From assembly GCA_026214975.1 (NCBI GenBank), contig CM047807.1, forward strand, positions 69,605,824-69,669,823: a DNA stretch of 64,000 nt, given 5' to 3'. Source of the DNA: Gentiana macrophylla. Lineage: Eukaryota > Streptophyta > Magnoliopsida > Gentianales > Gentianaceae. The notes under the pieces are model-generated. The model worked only from the letters and a program-made list of their open reading frames with translations, was not told the origin of the DNA and did no database searches. Shown piece by piece: positions 1-10,142 of this stretch. Made by a program: the position numbers and the translations under genes. How positions within the stretch are numbered: position 1 is the stretch's first letter; each line of letters opens with the position of its first letter.

Positions 1-736
1 ATGAAGGTTACTTGATGAGTTTTCTTGATTGTCATTTGATGCTGCTGCAAGTGCTGTGGTCTTTGGTTCTTCCAGAGGTTTGATTATTGCTGCTGTACTT
101 GTAAGATCTTCACTGAATTCATAAGCTTTCAAATCTGAGAAGATTTTGAATGAATCCTCTATGTCAAGTCTTCTAGATTCTTCCATAGCAGTGACCTTCA
201 TTTTCCAGCACATTGGTAATGCCTTCAAGATTCTTGTATTGATAACTTTCTTTGAGTATTCAATCTTGAGTGGATCTAATTCATCCATTATAGCACTGAA
301 TCTTGACTCCATTTGGTCAATGGTTTCTCCAGATTTCATCTTGAAATTTTTAAACTTTTGTTTTGCAACAGAAATTTTGTTTTCCTTGATTGAATCTGTT
401 CCTTCACAAACAAGTTGTAGTTTGTCCCACATTTCCTTGGCAGTTGTGCATTCTTTCACCTTTAATGTCAAGAGTTCTGAGGATAAAATCCATAGCAACA
501 TTGTTGAGATTGTTTCGCTTGCGATCATCACTAGTCCATTCAGATTTGGGTTTTGCAACTCAAACTTGCTCTCCACCAACAGTTTGCATGTGAGTGATCT
601 GAATTGGTCCATCAGTGAGTACATCCATCATTTCATCATGAGTAGCTGCTAGAAAAGCCTTCATTCGGCGTTTATATTCATCAAATCTATCCATGTTGCA
701 CACAAGCATCTGTCTCACATATTGATTGTTATCCAT
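1..736 (-). pseudogene. Sirevirus-type copia gag, N-terminal part, broken (Sire0)
   Basis: On the minus strand an ATG at 736-734 opens a frame whose first ~45 residues, including a FDEY...RRM...FLAATH pattern, match the gag start of the Sirevirus at 17778 (FDEYKIRM, LAATHEEM). This is the capsid-forming gag of the UBN2 type, which packages element RNA in the cytoplasm. The frame is interrupted by a TGA near 575 and then shifts more than once, so no full protein can be made. It lies directly downstream of the PBS and LTR at 839-2604, as gag should, and runs off the left edge of the window. A plus-strand open frame over the same bases (146-652) is a shadow. Confidence 0.75.
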
Positions 737-838
737 TATGAGTGAGTGAAGACTGATAGTAAATTAACTGGAACTGAGCTTTCAAATGAGAACAACTAGA
801 GGAGATATAGAGCAAATGATATCTTATCAAAGAAACAC

Positions 839-853
839 TGCTCCGATACCAAT
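839..853 (-). promoter_or_regulatory. Primer-binding site, initiator tRNA-Met type (Sire0)
   Basis: Immediately inside the LTR end, the minus strand reads ATTGGTATCGGAGCAG. This is the same primer-binding site as in the complete Sirevirus at 17641. It differs from the usual TGGTATCAGAGC by one base. It fixes the orientation as minus and identifies 854-2604 as the 5' LTR. Confidence 0.8.
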
Positions 854-2604
854 TGTTGGTCCCTTGGAAAGGCTAACACAAGTTTAGAGGGGGGGTGAAT
901 AAACTTGTCACCAAAAACTTTCCTAAACTGGATTTAAAACAAATTAAGGTTCAGTTAAAACTTGTGTGGAGTTAAGTCGATCGAAATGAGATTAAACCGA
1001 TTTAAGCAACTACTGAGTCAACCGGCAGAGGATATATTTCTAGCATTTTTCTTGATCTTGTTATTCTTTTATGAGAGCTGAGTGTGGTAAACTGAATTCT
1101 GATGAATTTCAGTTTGTGAACTGTGAAGTGGATAACAATCAATTATCAAAATGTTGTAAGTAAATGCTGAGTAAATAAATAAATGCGTAAAGTAAATAAG
1201 ACAAATATTTTAGAGGTTCTAGGTGGTGTAATCCTGTACATCCTCTCTTCCCCTATGGTGCGGAGGAAAATTCCACTAGAACTTCTTGAGGTGAACTATT
1301 ACAAAAGTCCTAAACAATAGTCCTTGGCTAATCCCTAGCTTCACTATCTAAACAGCTTGTAGAACATGTAGAATTGCTGCTCTTCAATTGCTTGAACACT
1401 CGATCCCAGAGAGGTTGAATTACCTCTTCACCGCCTACCACCACAAACACAAACCGCCTGATCGCTTGTAACAACTGTCCTTGACAAAACCTTCCCGGTT
1501 TGTTTCATAGTCTAAACCTTTGATATAGAATCAAAGTTGGGTTGAGAATCAATGAATTGATTCTTGTTTGTGGTTCTTCAAAGTGTCTGATTCTTGGTAA
1601 ATTCTTTGTAGCTTGAACACTTGAAGAAATTTTAGATGTGATCTTGTTATAGCACAGAGATGATAGCAATTCGAATAAAAAGACTAATGCACAAATATTC
1701 TTGTAAATCTGTTAAATCTTCTTATTGTATCTCTTTTTAATCCTTGGTGCAAATTCCTCTATTTATAGTGTGAAGTCCAACGTTCATTTGGCTTGAATTC
1801 AAATTGTATCAACGTCTATCATGTAACGGATATATTTTCTGACCGTTCTGCTGTGTCAGTAATTTATCCAATAAAATTGCTTCCTTTATAAAGTTCGACT
1901 GTACTATCAGTTTATCGGATGAATGACATATAAAACTGAGTATCCTTACCAGTTTTATATTGAATTTGCCACTTGTCAGTTTCTTGACTGACCTGGAGCG
2001 TTAACTGAGATTTTACTCTTCTTCAAATATCTGTACTCCATTTTTTCATCTGATTATGATTGACTTAATCAGAGTACACCATGACTCATTATCATCTAAG
2101 AATTCATTGTCCTTATGATTCTTAGGTTTTCATACAAGATCCATAAAGTCGCTTGAGTCACCACAATCTTGCTCGAAGTCTAACTTACTGATCTCGACAT
2201 AATCTTCATAATCGAGTTTGAACCTCGCTTCTTCATCTTCGATGAATGAGTCGTGACCTCGGTTCTTCATCTTCAAGATAAGCCAACTGAGTCTGTGTCC
2301 CTCAGCGAACTTATCTTTTTCAGTTTTCATATTGGTGTATCCTGAGTCAGTTTGTTTGTCTTGATGATTTCCAGTTTTCTAAATGACTTCCAGTTTTCAG
2401 TTCTACGACACACTAACTATTACAATGCTTGTCTGATGTAACCTATACAAATATCAGACTCTAGGTAAACCTAAACATTCCGTTCTAGACATCATTTAGC
2501 TTTTCACTATAACAGCTAGCTTTAGCACTTCATCAATGAGGTCAAGATAATACTTTGCATAAATTTGATGAATTATCATCAAAACATAAATTTTATTTCC
2601 AACA
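854..2604 (-). repeat. 5' LTR of Sirevirus Sire0
   Basis: The 1751-bp block starts TGTTGGTCCC and ends TTTCCAACA, so it carries the TG...CA ends of an LTR. On the minus strand it begins TGTTGGAAATAAAATTTATG and ends AAGGGACCAACA, the same terminal phrase as the Sirevirus LTRs at 16221 and 26923. A minus-strand TATA box (CTATAAATAGAGG) lies near 1757-1770 and would start the transcript. The C-rich stretch before the LTR end (G7 on plus, 889-895) is a family hallmark. The short minus-strand frame at 2130-2330 is inside the LTR and is not a gene. The partner LTR lies outside the window. Confidence 0.8.
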
Positions 2605-3319
2605 AAATGCAATGAAAAAACTATAATAAAAAACTATAGAAAAACTATAAAAAAAATCTATAAAAACCTATAAAAAACTATAAAAGACTAAAAAAAACAA
2701 TAAGAACTACGTTAACTTTGATTTTTTTATATGTGTCGTGCCCCAAACACGATTACATACAAAAGATACGTAGGCAACCGAATTTCTGGTACAAGCGTTA
2801 ATAACATAATTTACATATAAGAAAAAAAAACACAATATCTCTCATGTAATATTTAATAAAACAACAATTTTAATCAACTTATACTCAAAACTGATTTAAA
2901 AAACGATAAGAAACTATAAAATACTAAAAAAAACCTATAAAACAAACTATAAGAAAAACTATAAGAACCTATACAAAAACTACAAAACACTAAAAACAAT
3001 AAGAACTATGATCGCTTTGATTTTTTTATATGTGTCGTGTCTCCCGACACGATTACATATAAAAGATACGTGAGGCAACCGAATTTCCGGTACAAGCATT
3101 GAAAAATAACATTATTTACGTATAAGAAAAATTACACAATATCTCTCACGTAATATTTAACAAAACAACATTTTTAATCAACTTATACTCAAACCGATTT
3201 AAAAACTATAAGAAACTATAAAATACAAAAAACCTATAAAAACTATAAAAACCTATACAAAAATAAACTGCATAACACTAAAAAAACAATAAGAACTACG
3301 TTCGCTTTGATTTTTTATA

Positions 3320-4810
3320 GGGGGATGGGGCCAGAAGAACAAAAAAAAATCATAAATGGATCCAGAAGGACGTTACTACATGTTATGTGATTAAAAAGGA
3401 CAAATTCATAATAAATGGACAAAAATACCCTTTTACACATTAAACACGTAGTAACGCTAGATAGAGTGTAGTAACAGCCAAGAAAACAAATAGTAACAGC
3501 CAAGAAACAAGTACGTAGTAATAGCCAGTAAACAAATAGTAACAACCCGTAAAATGTAGTAACGGGCAATAAATAAGTAGTAACAGCCCAAAAAATGTAG
3601 TAACGGCCAATAAACAAGTAGTAACAACCCATAAAATGTAGTAACATCCTATGAAAAAGTAGTAACAGCCAATAAACAAGTAGTAACAACCAATAAACAA
3701 GTATTAACAGGCAAAAAACAAGTATTAACAACCCATAAAATTTAGTCACAGCCAATAAACAAGTAGTAACAGTCCTAAAAAATAGATAAATTTACATCAA
3801 AAAATGTCATAACGTTAAAAAATTAATAGTAACAACCCTAAACCCTAAACTTTCTCAACAAAAAAATAACAGCCTCCGATCTTCTCGGCCGGAAATTGGA
3901 TTCGGTTGGAGCAGTGGCCGGAGCAGTCGAAGAAGGCAACGAGAAGCCGTTGTGGTGCTGATTGGAGGCGAAGTCGTCGCCGAGGAGCCGAACCCCTCCA
4001 TACACAGTTTCTTCTCCGGCACTTTGTCTTCTCCGCCGGCTCAGACACTTGCACCTCCGGTGGTTCTCTCATCAATTCAGCCCACCCGAGAAACCTCGCC
4101 TAATCGTGTTTGCGACATTAGAGTCAGAAAGATTATCCCTGAATCAGGCCATCGAAGCTTTCTGATCGGCTTCTTCAAACAAACCAAAAAAAAAAATCTT
4201 TCTTCTCTCTCAATCGGCTGCTTCCTGATCTCAAAAAAAATATTTCTTTCTTTCTTCTGCTCCAATTTGCATCACAATCTATTTGTTACTCTTACCCTTC
4301 AATTCATAAAAAAAAAATCTTCAAACCCCAAAAAAATTCTTCTTCCTCCTCAATATATAAGCGCAGCTGCTACAAAAAAAAAAGGAGTTAGGGTGAGTGG
4401 CTGCCATAGAAACCGGTGCAATTGCTGGGAAGAAGGAGTTGAAGATTTTGATCGGAGATCAAGCAGCAGCCATATTTCTTCGTCGAAGATATCTCCCTCT
4501 CTTTCTTCGTCCTCTGTTCACCAATGGCTGCCTCCCCTTCTCTGCAAACTCTCCTCTTCCTCTGCTAATTCTCTATTCAGACCGGCCACCGGAACCATGC
4601 GGTTTTTTTGTGATCGGCGGAATCAATGGATTGAATGTTGTAACCGGAATCAAGGGATTGATATTGCTGTAACCCTAAATGCTAAAATCAATGGATTGGC
4701 TAATTAATAAAAGAATTAGAAATAAGTTTACGCAAGTTTTGTCTTAATTAATAATCAGCTTCCTTCGATCCCGATAAATAAACTAATCCGTCCTTCTCGG
4801 CAAAAACCTA
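3320..4810. mobile_element. Insertion with 9-10 bp target duplication, Mutator-like candidate
   Basis: A 1.49-kb segment interrupts one unit of the ~299-bp array. ATTTTTTATA occurs at 3310-3319 on the left and 4810-4819 on the right, where uninterrupted units have it once. A 9-bp duplication is typical of Mutator-like elements, but no long terminal inverted repeat is visible: the left end starts GGGGGATGGGGCC, and the two ends share only AGAAGGACG a few tens of bases in. Inside are a ~21-bp minisatellite (3440-3790) and a GC-richer, CT-tract-bearing part (3860-4690) that looks like 5' UTR or coding sequence of a host gene, as in Pack-MULEs. No transposase is visible, so it would be non-autonomous. 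The insertion is well supported; the family is inference. Confidence 0.55.
3440..3790. repeat. Minisatellite of ~21-bp GTAGTAACAGCCAATAAACAA units
   Basis: About 16 imperfect copies of a unit reading AGTAGTAACAGCCAATAAAC, with variants CAACCCATAAAATG and CGGCCAATAAAC, run head to tail. Because the unit is ~21 bp, divisible by three, it yields artefactual minus-strand open frames rich in CYY and LLL at 3315-3755. These are not genes. Confidence 0.8.
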
Positions 4811-5344
4811 TTTTTTATATGTGTCGTGCCCCCAACACGATTACACATAAAAGATACATAGGCAACCAAATTTCCGGTACAAGCGTTGAAAAAATAACAT
4901 AGTTTACATATAAGAAAAATTACACAATATTTCTAATGTAATATTTAATAAAACAACATTTTTAATCAACTTATACTTCAAACCGATTTAAAAAACTATA
5001 AGAAACTATAAATACTAAAAAAAAGCTATGAAAACCTATACAAAAAACTACAAAACACTAAAAAAACAATAAGAACTACGTTCGTTTGATTATTTTTATA
5101 TGTGTCGTGACTCCGACCCGATTACATATAAAAGATACGTAGGCAACCGCATTTGCGTTAATTTTTAAATGTAACATAATTTACTTATAAAAAAATAACA
5201 CAATATTAATATTATATTTAATACCGAATAAAAAACTATTTATAAAAAAATATATATTACATTCGCTTTGGTAATTGTAGTGAAAAAATAGTAATTTGTT
5301 ATTTTGTGAAAAGAATGAGTATTATATGAAAATGTAAAAGAAAG

Positions 5345-5560
5345 TTATTAATAATTTTGAAAACCGTGGCCTGAACCGTGATCTGAATTGGAAGGAAACC
5401 GTGTGAACCGTGATCCGTATGAACCGTCGAACCGCCGGTTTTTGAACAGTAAACCGCCGGTTCTTGAACCGGTGGTTCAAGAACCGGCACGAACCGTCCC
5501 AAAACAAAACTGGCAGTTCCGGTTCCGGTTCGGTCCGGTTTGTGCATTTGGCCACCTCTA
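5345..5560 (-). mobile_element. Terminal part of a hAT-like DNA transposon
   Basis: Read on the minus strand the segment begins TAGAGGTGGCCAAATG and is followed by dense GAACCGG/CCGGTTC subterminal repeats (5360-5545). A TAGRGGTGGC terminus followed by GAACCGG repeats is characteristic of many plant hAT elements. No matching opposite terminus or transposase was found, so this is a fragment or a highly decayed non-autonomous copy. The overlapping minus-strand frames at 5299-5568 simply translate the repeats. Confidence 0.45.
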
Positions 5561-6331
5561 GTTACCACACATTCATTTGAATACTGGATTGATTTCTTGA
5601 AAACAATTCATATAGCACAGAGTTTGGTGGCAACCCGAGTCATGGTTCAATTTCGACGTGTTATCTACTTACCTTAATTGAACCAGACTGAATTGTAAAA
5701 TCAATTTAGGACCATCTATGACGCCAACTAGTCTAAGATTGATTTTAAGGCATCATTGGGCAAATTAACCTCAGCTTTGACTCAACCTATGACTTCCCAA
5801 GGTGTATACCCTCAGTCATTGAACCGGAACCTACTGTAGGGAAGGTCAAGCCATTTTACCATAGTTACCCAGCTTGGAACTCAACTTAGACAAACCTGCA
5901 GTGTGAACAGAGATGTGAACAAATGGATATGAACTGGAAATCAACTATGAATTGTCAAAGCTCAGAACCATCAAAATATGGGCGTCTTATCAAAGATAAG
6001 CCCTCCCTAAGGTTCATAGTGTTATTCAATGTATCCTGCAAGTGGATTACAAAAAAAAATATTACAATGCACGGGGATATTACAAGAATGAAATGTTACA
6101 ATGCACACGTGAACGCAAGTGTAAAAATCAGTGGTGTGTGCAAGAATTATTATGAAGCGATTGCTTGATATTAGGAGAGTACAATCTGTAAAACAAATCT
6201 TAAGGCCGACCAAGGTAAATCACAGAAATGGTGATATTAATTACAACGCAAGTAAGCACAAATATCACACAACAGATCACAAAAATCAATATCAGGTTTG
6301 ATCACTATGTGACCAAGCTTTGCTACCAATT
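5561..6331. other. Unassigned stretch, possibly internal sequence of a copia element
   Basis: No domain, long frame, RNA gene or clear repeat is visible. If the LTR at 6332-7250 is correctly called, this would be the start of that element's minus-strand internal region. Confidence 0.3.
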
Positions 6332-7250
6332 GCTGGATCGATATAGCACAACTAAACAATCTAGAGGGGGCGAATAGAGTGTTAACGGATTAATTATTTG
6401 CTTGTGTATATTATTCAACACAAGTACTAATTAACAAGTTGCGTAAGATAACTTAATTAATTATTTGCTTGTGTATATTACCTAAGTGATCAAATGTAGT
6501 GATTAATGTGTGATCGAGATAATATAGCACTATTACAAGTTGTGTAGACGTTGATAAAAAAGATTCAATGATACGTTCGCAAAACAAGGCAATTTAATCA
6601 AAACAAGGTATACAAGGATTAATTAAGCAAAGATGCAGACTGGTTAAAAAAATGATTCAGCAATTTGATTAAGGATAAAAAGATCGGATAAACAAATGAC
6701 GAGGACGGATTTAACCAAGCCATGTGTCACGCACACAATCCCCAAACAATAATGAAGATGAACCCAAGATCCTAACTCTAAGGGCCATAAGCCCCAATAT
6801 AAGCCCAAGGGCCGATCTCCGCCCCTAAGAGGAAAGTTGACCAGGTTTGTCCTCAGTCCACCGCAGGTCGGTCAAGATAGAGTAGAGGCCGACCTGCGCA
6901 GTTAGGTCATCTTGACCTCGGCTACTCGCTGCAAGTCGGATGGAGAATATAATGATAAATACAAGTTTATCATGATAATTATGGAAAGAATCCCAAACAA
7001 TTAAGACTTTGATCTTTATCGTTTAAATACTATGATTATCTCCTAAAATTAAGGGATAGACACATGATAATAATCCTTGTGAGACACAAAAATAGAGTCT
7101 GCAATGGACACGGCCCATGCAGGCCTAGGGCATAAGTGTTCCCTGTATAAACGTTCACAAGAACTATGAAAGACTTTATTCCAACACAGACTTTGGATAC
7201 GTAGGCAACTTGGGAAAATCCCAGGCTCAGTCTAAATCATCCCAGGCACA
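6332..7250 (-). repeat. Probable copia 5' LTR inserted in a Sirevirus integrase
   Basis: The block begins TGCTGGATCGATATAGCAC and ends CCCAGGCACA, so it has TG...CA ends. Just left of it the minus strand reads ATTGGTAGCAAAGCTTGG, a degenerate tRNA-Met-type primer site. It carries the TCTAGAGGGGGCGAATAGAG phrase near one end, like the GTTTAGAGGGGGGTGAATA phrase of the Sirevirus LTRs here. Its right edge falls exactly where the integrase homology of 7251-7940 stops, which supports the boundary. The partner LTR was not found. It is 919 bp if the ends are right. Confidence 0.5.
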
Positions 7251-7940
7251 TGTTTTCTTCCATTCAATATTTCATAGGGTGTTTTTCCCTGATGTTTATT
7301 GATGATGGATCGGTTTAGAGTATAAGATGTTGTATTTGCTGCTTCAGCCCAAAATCTCTTTGGTAAGCTTGCTTCTACTATCATGGTTCTAACAGCTTCA
7401 TTGAGTGTTCTATTTCTTCTTTGTGCTACTCCATTTTGTTATGGAGTCCCTGCTGTTGATAGTTGATGTAGTATACCATTTTCTTCACAGTAAGTTCTGA
7501 TTACTTCATTCAGAAATTATGTGCCTCTGTCTGATCTTATTTTAATGATCTTCATCTACTTTTCATTCTAAATTCTTCTAAGTAAATCTGGCGGTTTCTT
7601 GAGTGTTTCTCTTTTCTTGTTCATGAAAATGGTCCAGATGAACTTTGAAAAGTCATCAACCACTACTAAAGTGTACTTGTTTCCACATACACTTACTGGT
7701 GTGACTGGTCCAAAAAGATCCGTATGTAATAGATGTAAGATCTTTGTTGTTGATTGAAGTGGCTTTGACTTGAAAGAACTCTTGACCAGTTTTCATTTCA
7801 GACATGCATCACAGAGACTTCCCTTCTTGAATGTGATGTCAGGTAGGCCTTTCACTAACTTGTTCATTGACAGCTTGTTGATGGTCTAGAAATTTAGATG
7901 GTTCAGTCTTTTGTGCCAAATGCAGCTAAGTGACTGTTTC
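7251..7940 (-). pseudogene. Sirevirus integrase fragment, broken (Sire3)
   Basis: On the minus strand this matches the integrase of the complete Sirevirus (20310-20990): an HKRLNHLNF zinc-binding phrase, CDAC, the first catalytic Asp in HTDLFGPV, then VVVDDFSKF and the second Asp in IRSDRGT. Integrase inserts the cDNA into nuclear DNA. In-frame stops occur after CDACLK, at the residue after RSDRGT, and elsewhere, so it is dead. It is cut on the right by an A-type LTR (7941) and on the left by the LTR ending at 7250. It represents the oldest layer of this part of the nest. Confidence 0.8.
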
Positions 7941-8347
7941 TGTTAGGAAATCTACGCGGGAACGCAACAGAATTCAAAAATTTGATTTCCTTTTACCCAA
8001 GATCGACTTCATTTAAGCAATAAACAAATAAGCTAAAGACGGTGGATACCTTGCTTGATCTAAAAGATCAACGCTTTGACCGTCTAAGGAGAGTAGTTCT
8101 GCAAAGAGCCGCCCAAGTGTTCGGCCTCTCCCGCTAGTCCACACGAACAACCCGCCCGAATCCACCATTGGATTGCTACTTGAAAAATCCGGTTGCTAGA
8201 CCGGCCTTTTCTCTCTCTAAGAAGCTCTCTATTTTTTACAAGAACTATTAGCTCTTGGAATTGTGTTGTACAAAAGAGCTTGCCACCCACACTATATTTA
8301 TAGTGTATGTGGCGCCATCTATTAGAGTGGAGAGGAAGAAAACCTTT
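7941..8347 (-). repeat. Partial family-A LTR, cut by Sire2
   Basis: The 407 bp start TGTTAGGAAATCTACGCGGG and follow the LTRs at 42400 and 49791 closely (ACCCAAGATCGACTTC, GCTTTGACCGTCTAAGGAGA, GTTCGGCCTCT). At 8347 the match ends in AGGAAGAAAACCTTT, exactly where the Sire2 LTR starts, so Sire2 inserted here. The remaining ~1.6 kb would lie beyond the other end of Sire2, out of view. The frame at 8084-8464 on the minus strand spans this junction and is spurious. Confidence 0.8.
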
Positions 8348-9976
8348 TGTTGGTCCCTTGAAAAGACATTGGTTAAGTTTAGAGGGGGGGGGGGGGTGAA
8401 TAAACTTAACACTTAAAACTTTTGGAGTTAACAAACTCAGCAAGTTCAGTAGCCTGCTGACCACTCAGTAGTCTGCTGACACCTCAGTAGTCTGCTGACT
8501 GTTGATTTTACTGAATTTGTTGCAGCGGAATATATTCAAATTAAGCCTTATTAATTGTTGTCAAAATATGATACCAAGTATTAGATACTCAGTAGTGCAA
8601 GTGTGTGATTCAGTTGCTAGTTTCAGTAGGTTGATGTGCTTAATATACTAAATGCAGAAAGTATGTAGGCAATTTCTATAGTGGTTCCAAGTGGTGTAAT
8701 CCTATCACTCCAATCTTCTCCTGTGATGTTGGAGGTAATTCACTAAGGATCTTTCAAGTTGCAGTTACAAAAATCCCTAAGTTGTCTGTCCTTCACCAAT
8801 AAGGGTAGGATTTCCTCTTCACCCGCTCCACCACAAAGAACAGTCCTTGACACCCAAAGATGCTTCACTGTCTTCAGCAGGTTTCTTGTAAAAGAAAGTT
8901 TGAATCAAGTAAGTGATTCAGCTTTTAGCAGCTTGATCAGGATGAAATGATCAGCAGCTTGATGTCTTCAAGTGTGTGAACTTGATGTAACTTGATAGCT
9001 GGTTACACTTGAAGAATATACTGAATCAGTAGCTTTAAGCTCAGTAATGTCAGCAGGGTGAATTTCTTGATAATAAACTTGATAGCTTAAGATTGATCAT
9101 TGTTTTTTCATCAATTTTCATCACTTGTATCTGAATCAGGAGTCCTCTATTTATAGCAGAGAATCCTGTGACTTATGTTTGAAATTCAAACATAACCGTT
9201 TCAGATTTTTCCCCATATTGACTTGCTTTTTCGGACTGTGCATAGTACTGACACAGTCAGTCTTTTTTTTGTCCTTTTTCAGACTGTCTCCCTTTGACTT
9301 GTGTCCATTGGATAAAGCTCTGAATCTTTCCAACATCCCTTTATTCTTGACCATTGATTTGTTGACAAAATCAAGACTTGTTATCTGTCCTTATCCTTGT
9401 AATCTTCCAATGTAACCTTTGATTAAATCGAAATATACATTCAGCAGATTCCTGTGTATGTAAGTCTGCTGAAATGCTTGTCAGTCAGCTGTCTAAAGTT
9501 TTCTATGTTTATAAAACACTTCAGCTGACTATCTTTTATCTAACTTTTAATTGTGAAGGTAGATTACACCAATTTGAACATAACTAAGTTCCAATCACCA
9601 CTTAACTTATGGAACTTAGACATTGTACACAAGGTATATGTAATCAGTTTAGGTCATCACAGACTTCCCTAAATTATGATTCCATATCCTTTACTTTAAA
9701 TACTAAGTTTGATCCCTTAGCCTTCAATAACTGAGTTTGACCCCTCAGCCTTCAGTCTTCTGCAGGTCCCTAAACTAGTCTACTGACTCATGTACCTTAC
9801 TGACCTAGACAGGTCTGCTAATGAAAGTCAGCTGACCTTTTACAATGCTTGTTTGATCAAACCTATACAAAGATAAAACTCTAATAAACCTATACATTTG
9901 ATCTAGACAACTTTTTGCCTTTGCTCTATAACAGCTAGTCTGGCACTCATCACTAAAACATAAAATATGCCCAACA
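8348..9976 (-). repeat. 3' LTR of Sirevirus Sire2
   Basis: The 1629 bp start TGTTGGTCCCTTGAAAAG and end ATGCCCAACA. On the minus strand a polypurine tract lies directly before it (9977-9990), so it is the 3' LTR. A minus-strand TATA box (CTATAAATAGAGGA) is at ~9148-9162. Near the terminus sit a G13 run (8384-8396) and three tandem copies of a CAGTAGTCTGCTGAC phrase (8439-8500). The flanking five bases at 8343-8347 are CCTTT; the matching duplication is outside the window. Plus-strand frames at 8759-9415 lie inside the LTR and are not genes. Confidence 0.8.
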
Positions 9977-9990
9977 ACTTCCCCCTTTTT
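9977..9990 (-). other. Polypurine tract of Sire2
   Basis: The minus strand reads AAAAAGGGGGAAGT directly against the LTR, preceded by GGCATCATCACC. The complete Sirevirus has the equivalent GGCATCATCAAAAAGGGGGA at 26901-26919. The tract primes plus-strand DNA synthesis. Confidence 0.8.
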
Positions 9991-10142
9991 GGTGATGATG
10001 CCAATACCCTCCGTATAGCAAAGCAAAAAGGATAGAAACAAAAATAGAACAAATTCAGTCATTTCTCATTATAATCATATTTGTTCATCATTATTACAAA
10101 CAAGATCCAGCAAAAGATAAAGAAATATGAAAGTCTGCTGAT

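Larger units (their letters stand above)
2605..5290. repeat. Tandem array of a ~299-bp unit, interrupted once
   Basis: The phrase ATGTGTCGTG followed by CACGATTACAT and AAAAGATACGTAGGCAAC recurs at 2730, 3030, 4819 and 5100. Units are separated by runs of CTATAAAAAC-like AT-rich sequence and a shared AATAAGAACTACGTTCGCTTTGA segment. Spacing is ~299 bp between the first two and ~281 bp between the last two. Subtracting the insertion at 3320-4810 also restores a ~299-bp step. The first and last units are partial. No coding capacity is seen. It may be a satellite-like array or a tandem region inside an older element. The 14-mer GATACGTAGGCAAC also occurs at 7197, outside the array. Confidence 0.75.

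Noticed and set aside
146..652. 168-codon plus-strand frame
   Set aside because: Antisense shadow of the Sirevirus gag on the minus strand.
3315..3755. 146-codon minus-strand frame rich in Tyr, Leu and Cys
   Set aside because: It only translates the ~21-bp minisatellite, whose length is divisible by three.
3461..3780. CRISPR-like array
   Set aside because: Repeats are contiguous with no unique spacers, in a plant genome.
3952..4707. 251-codon open frame in the insertion at 3320-4810
   Set aside because: Composition is Ser/Lys-rich from CT and A tracts, overlapping frames are equally open, and no domain is visible. It looks like UTR-like or captured sequence rather than a protein gene.
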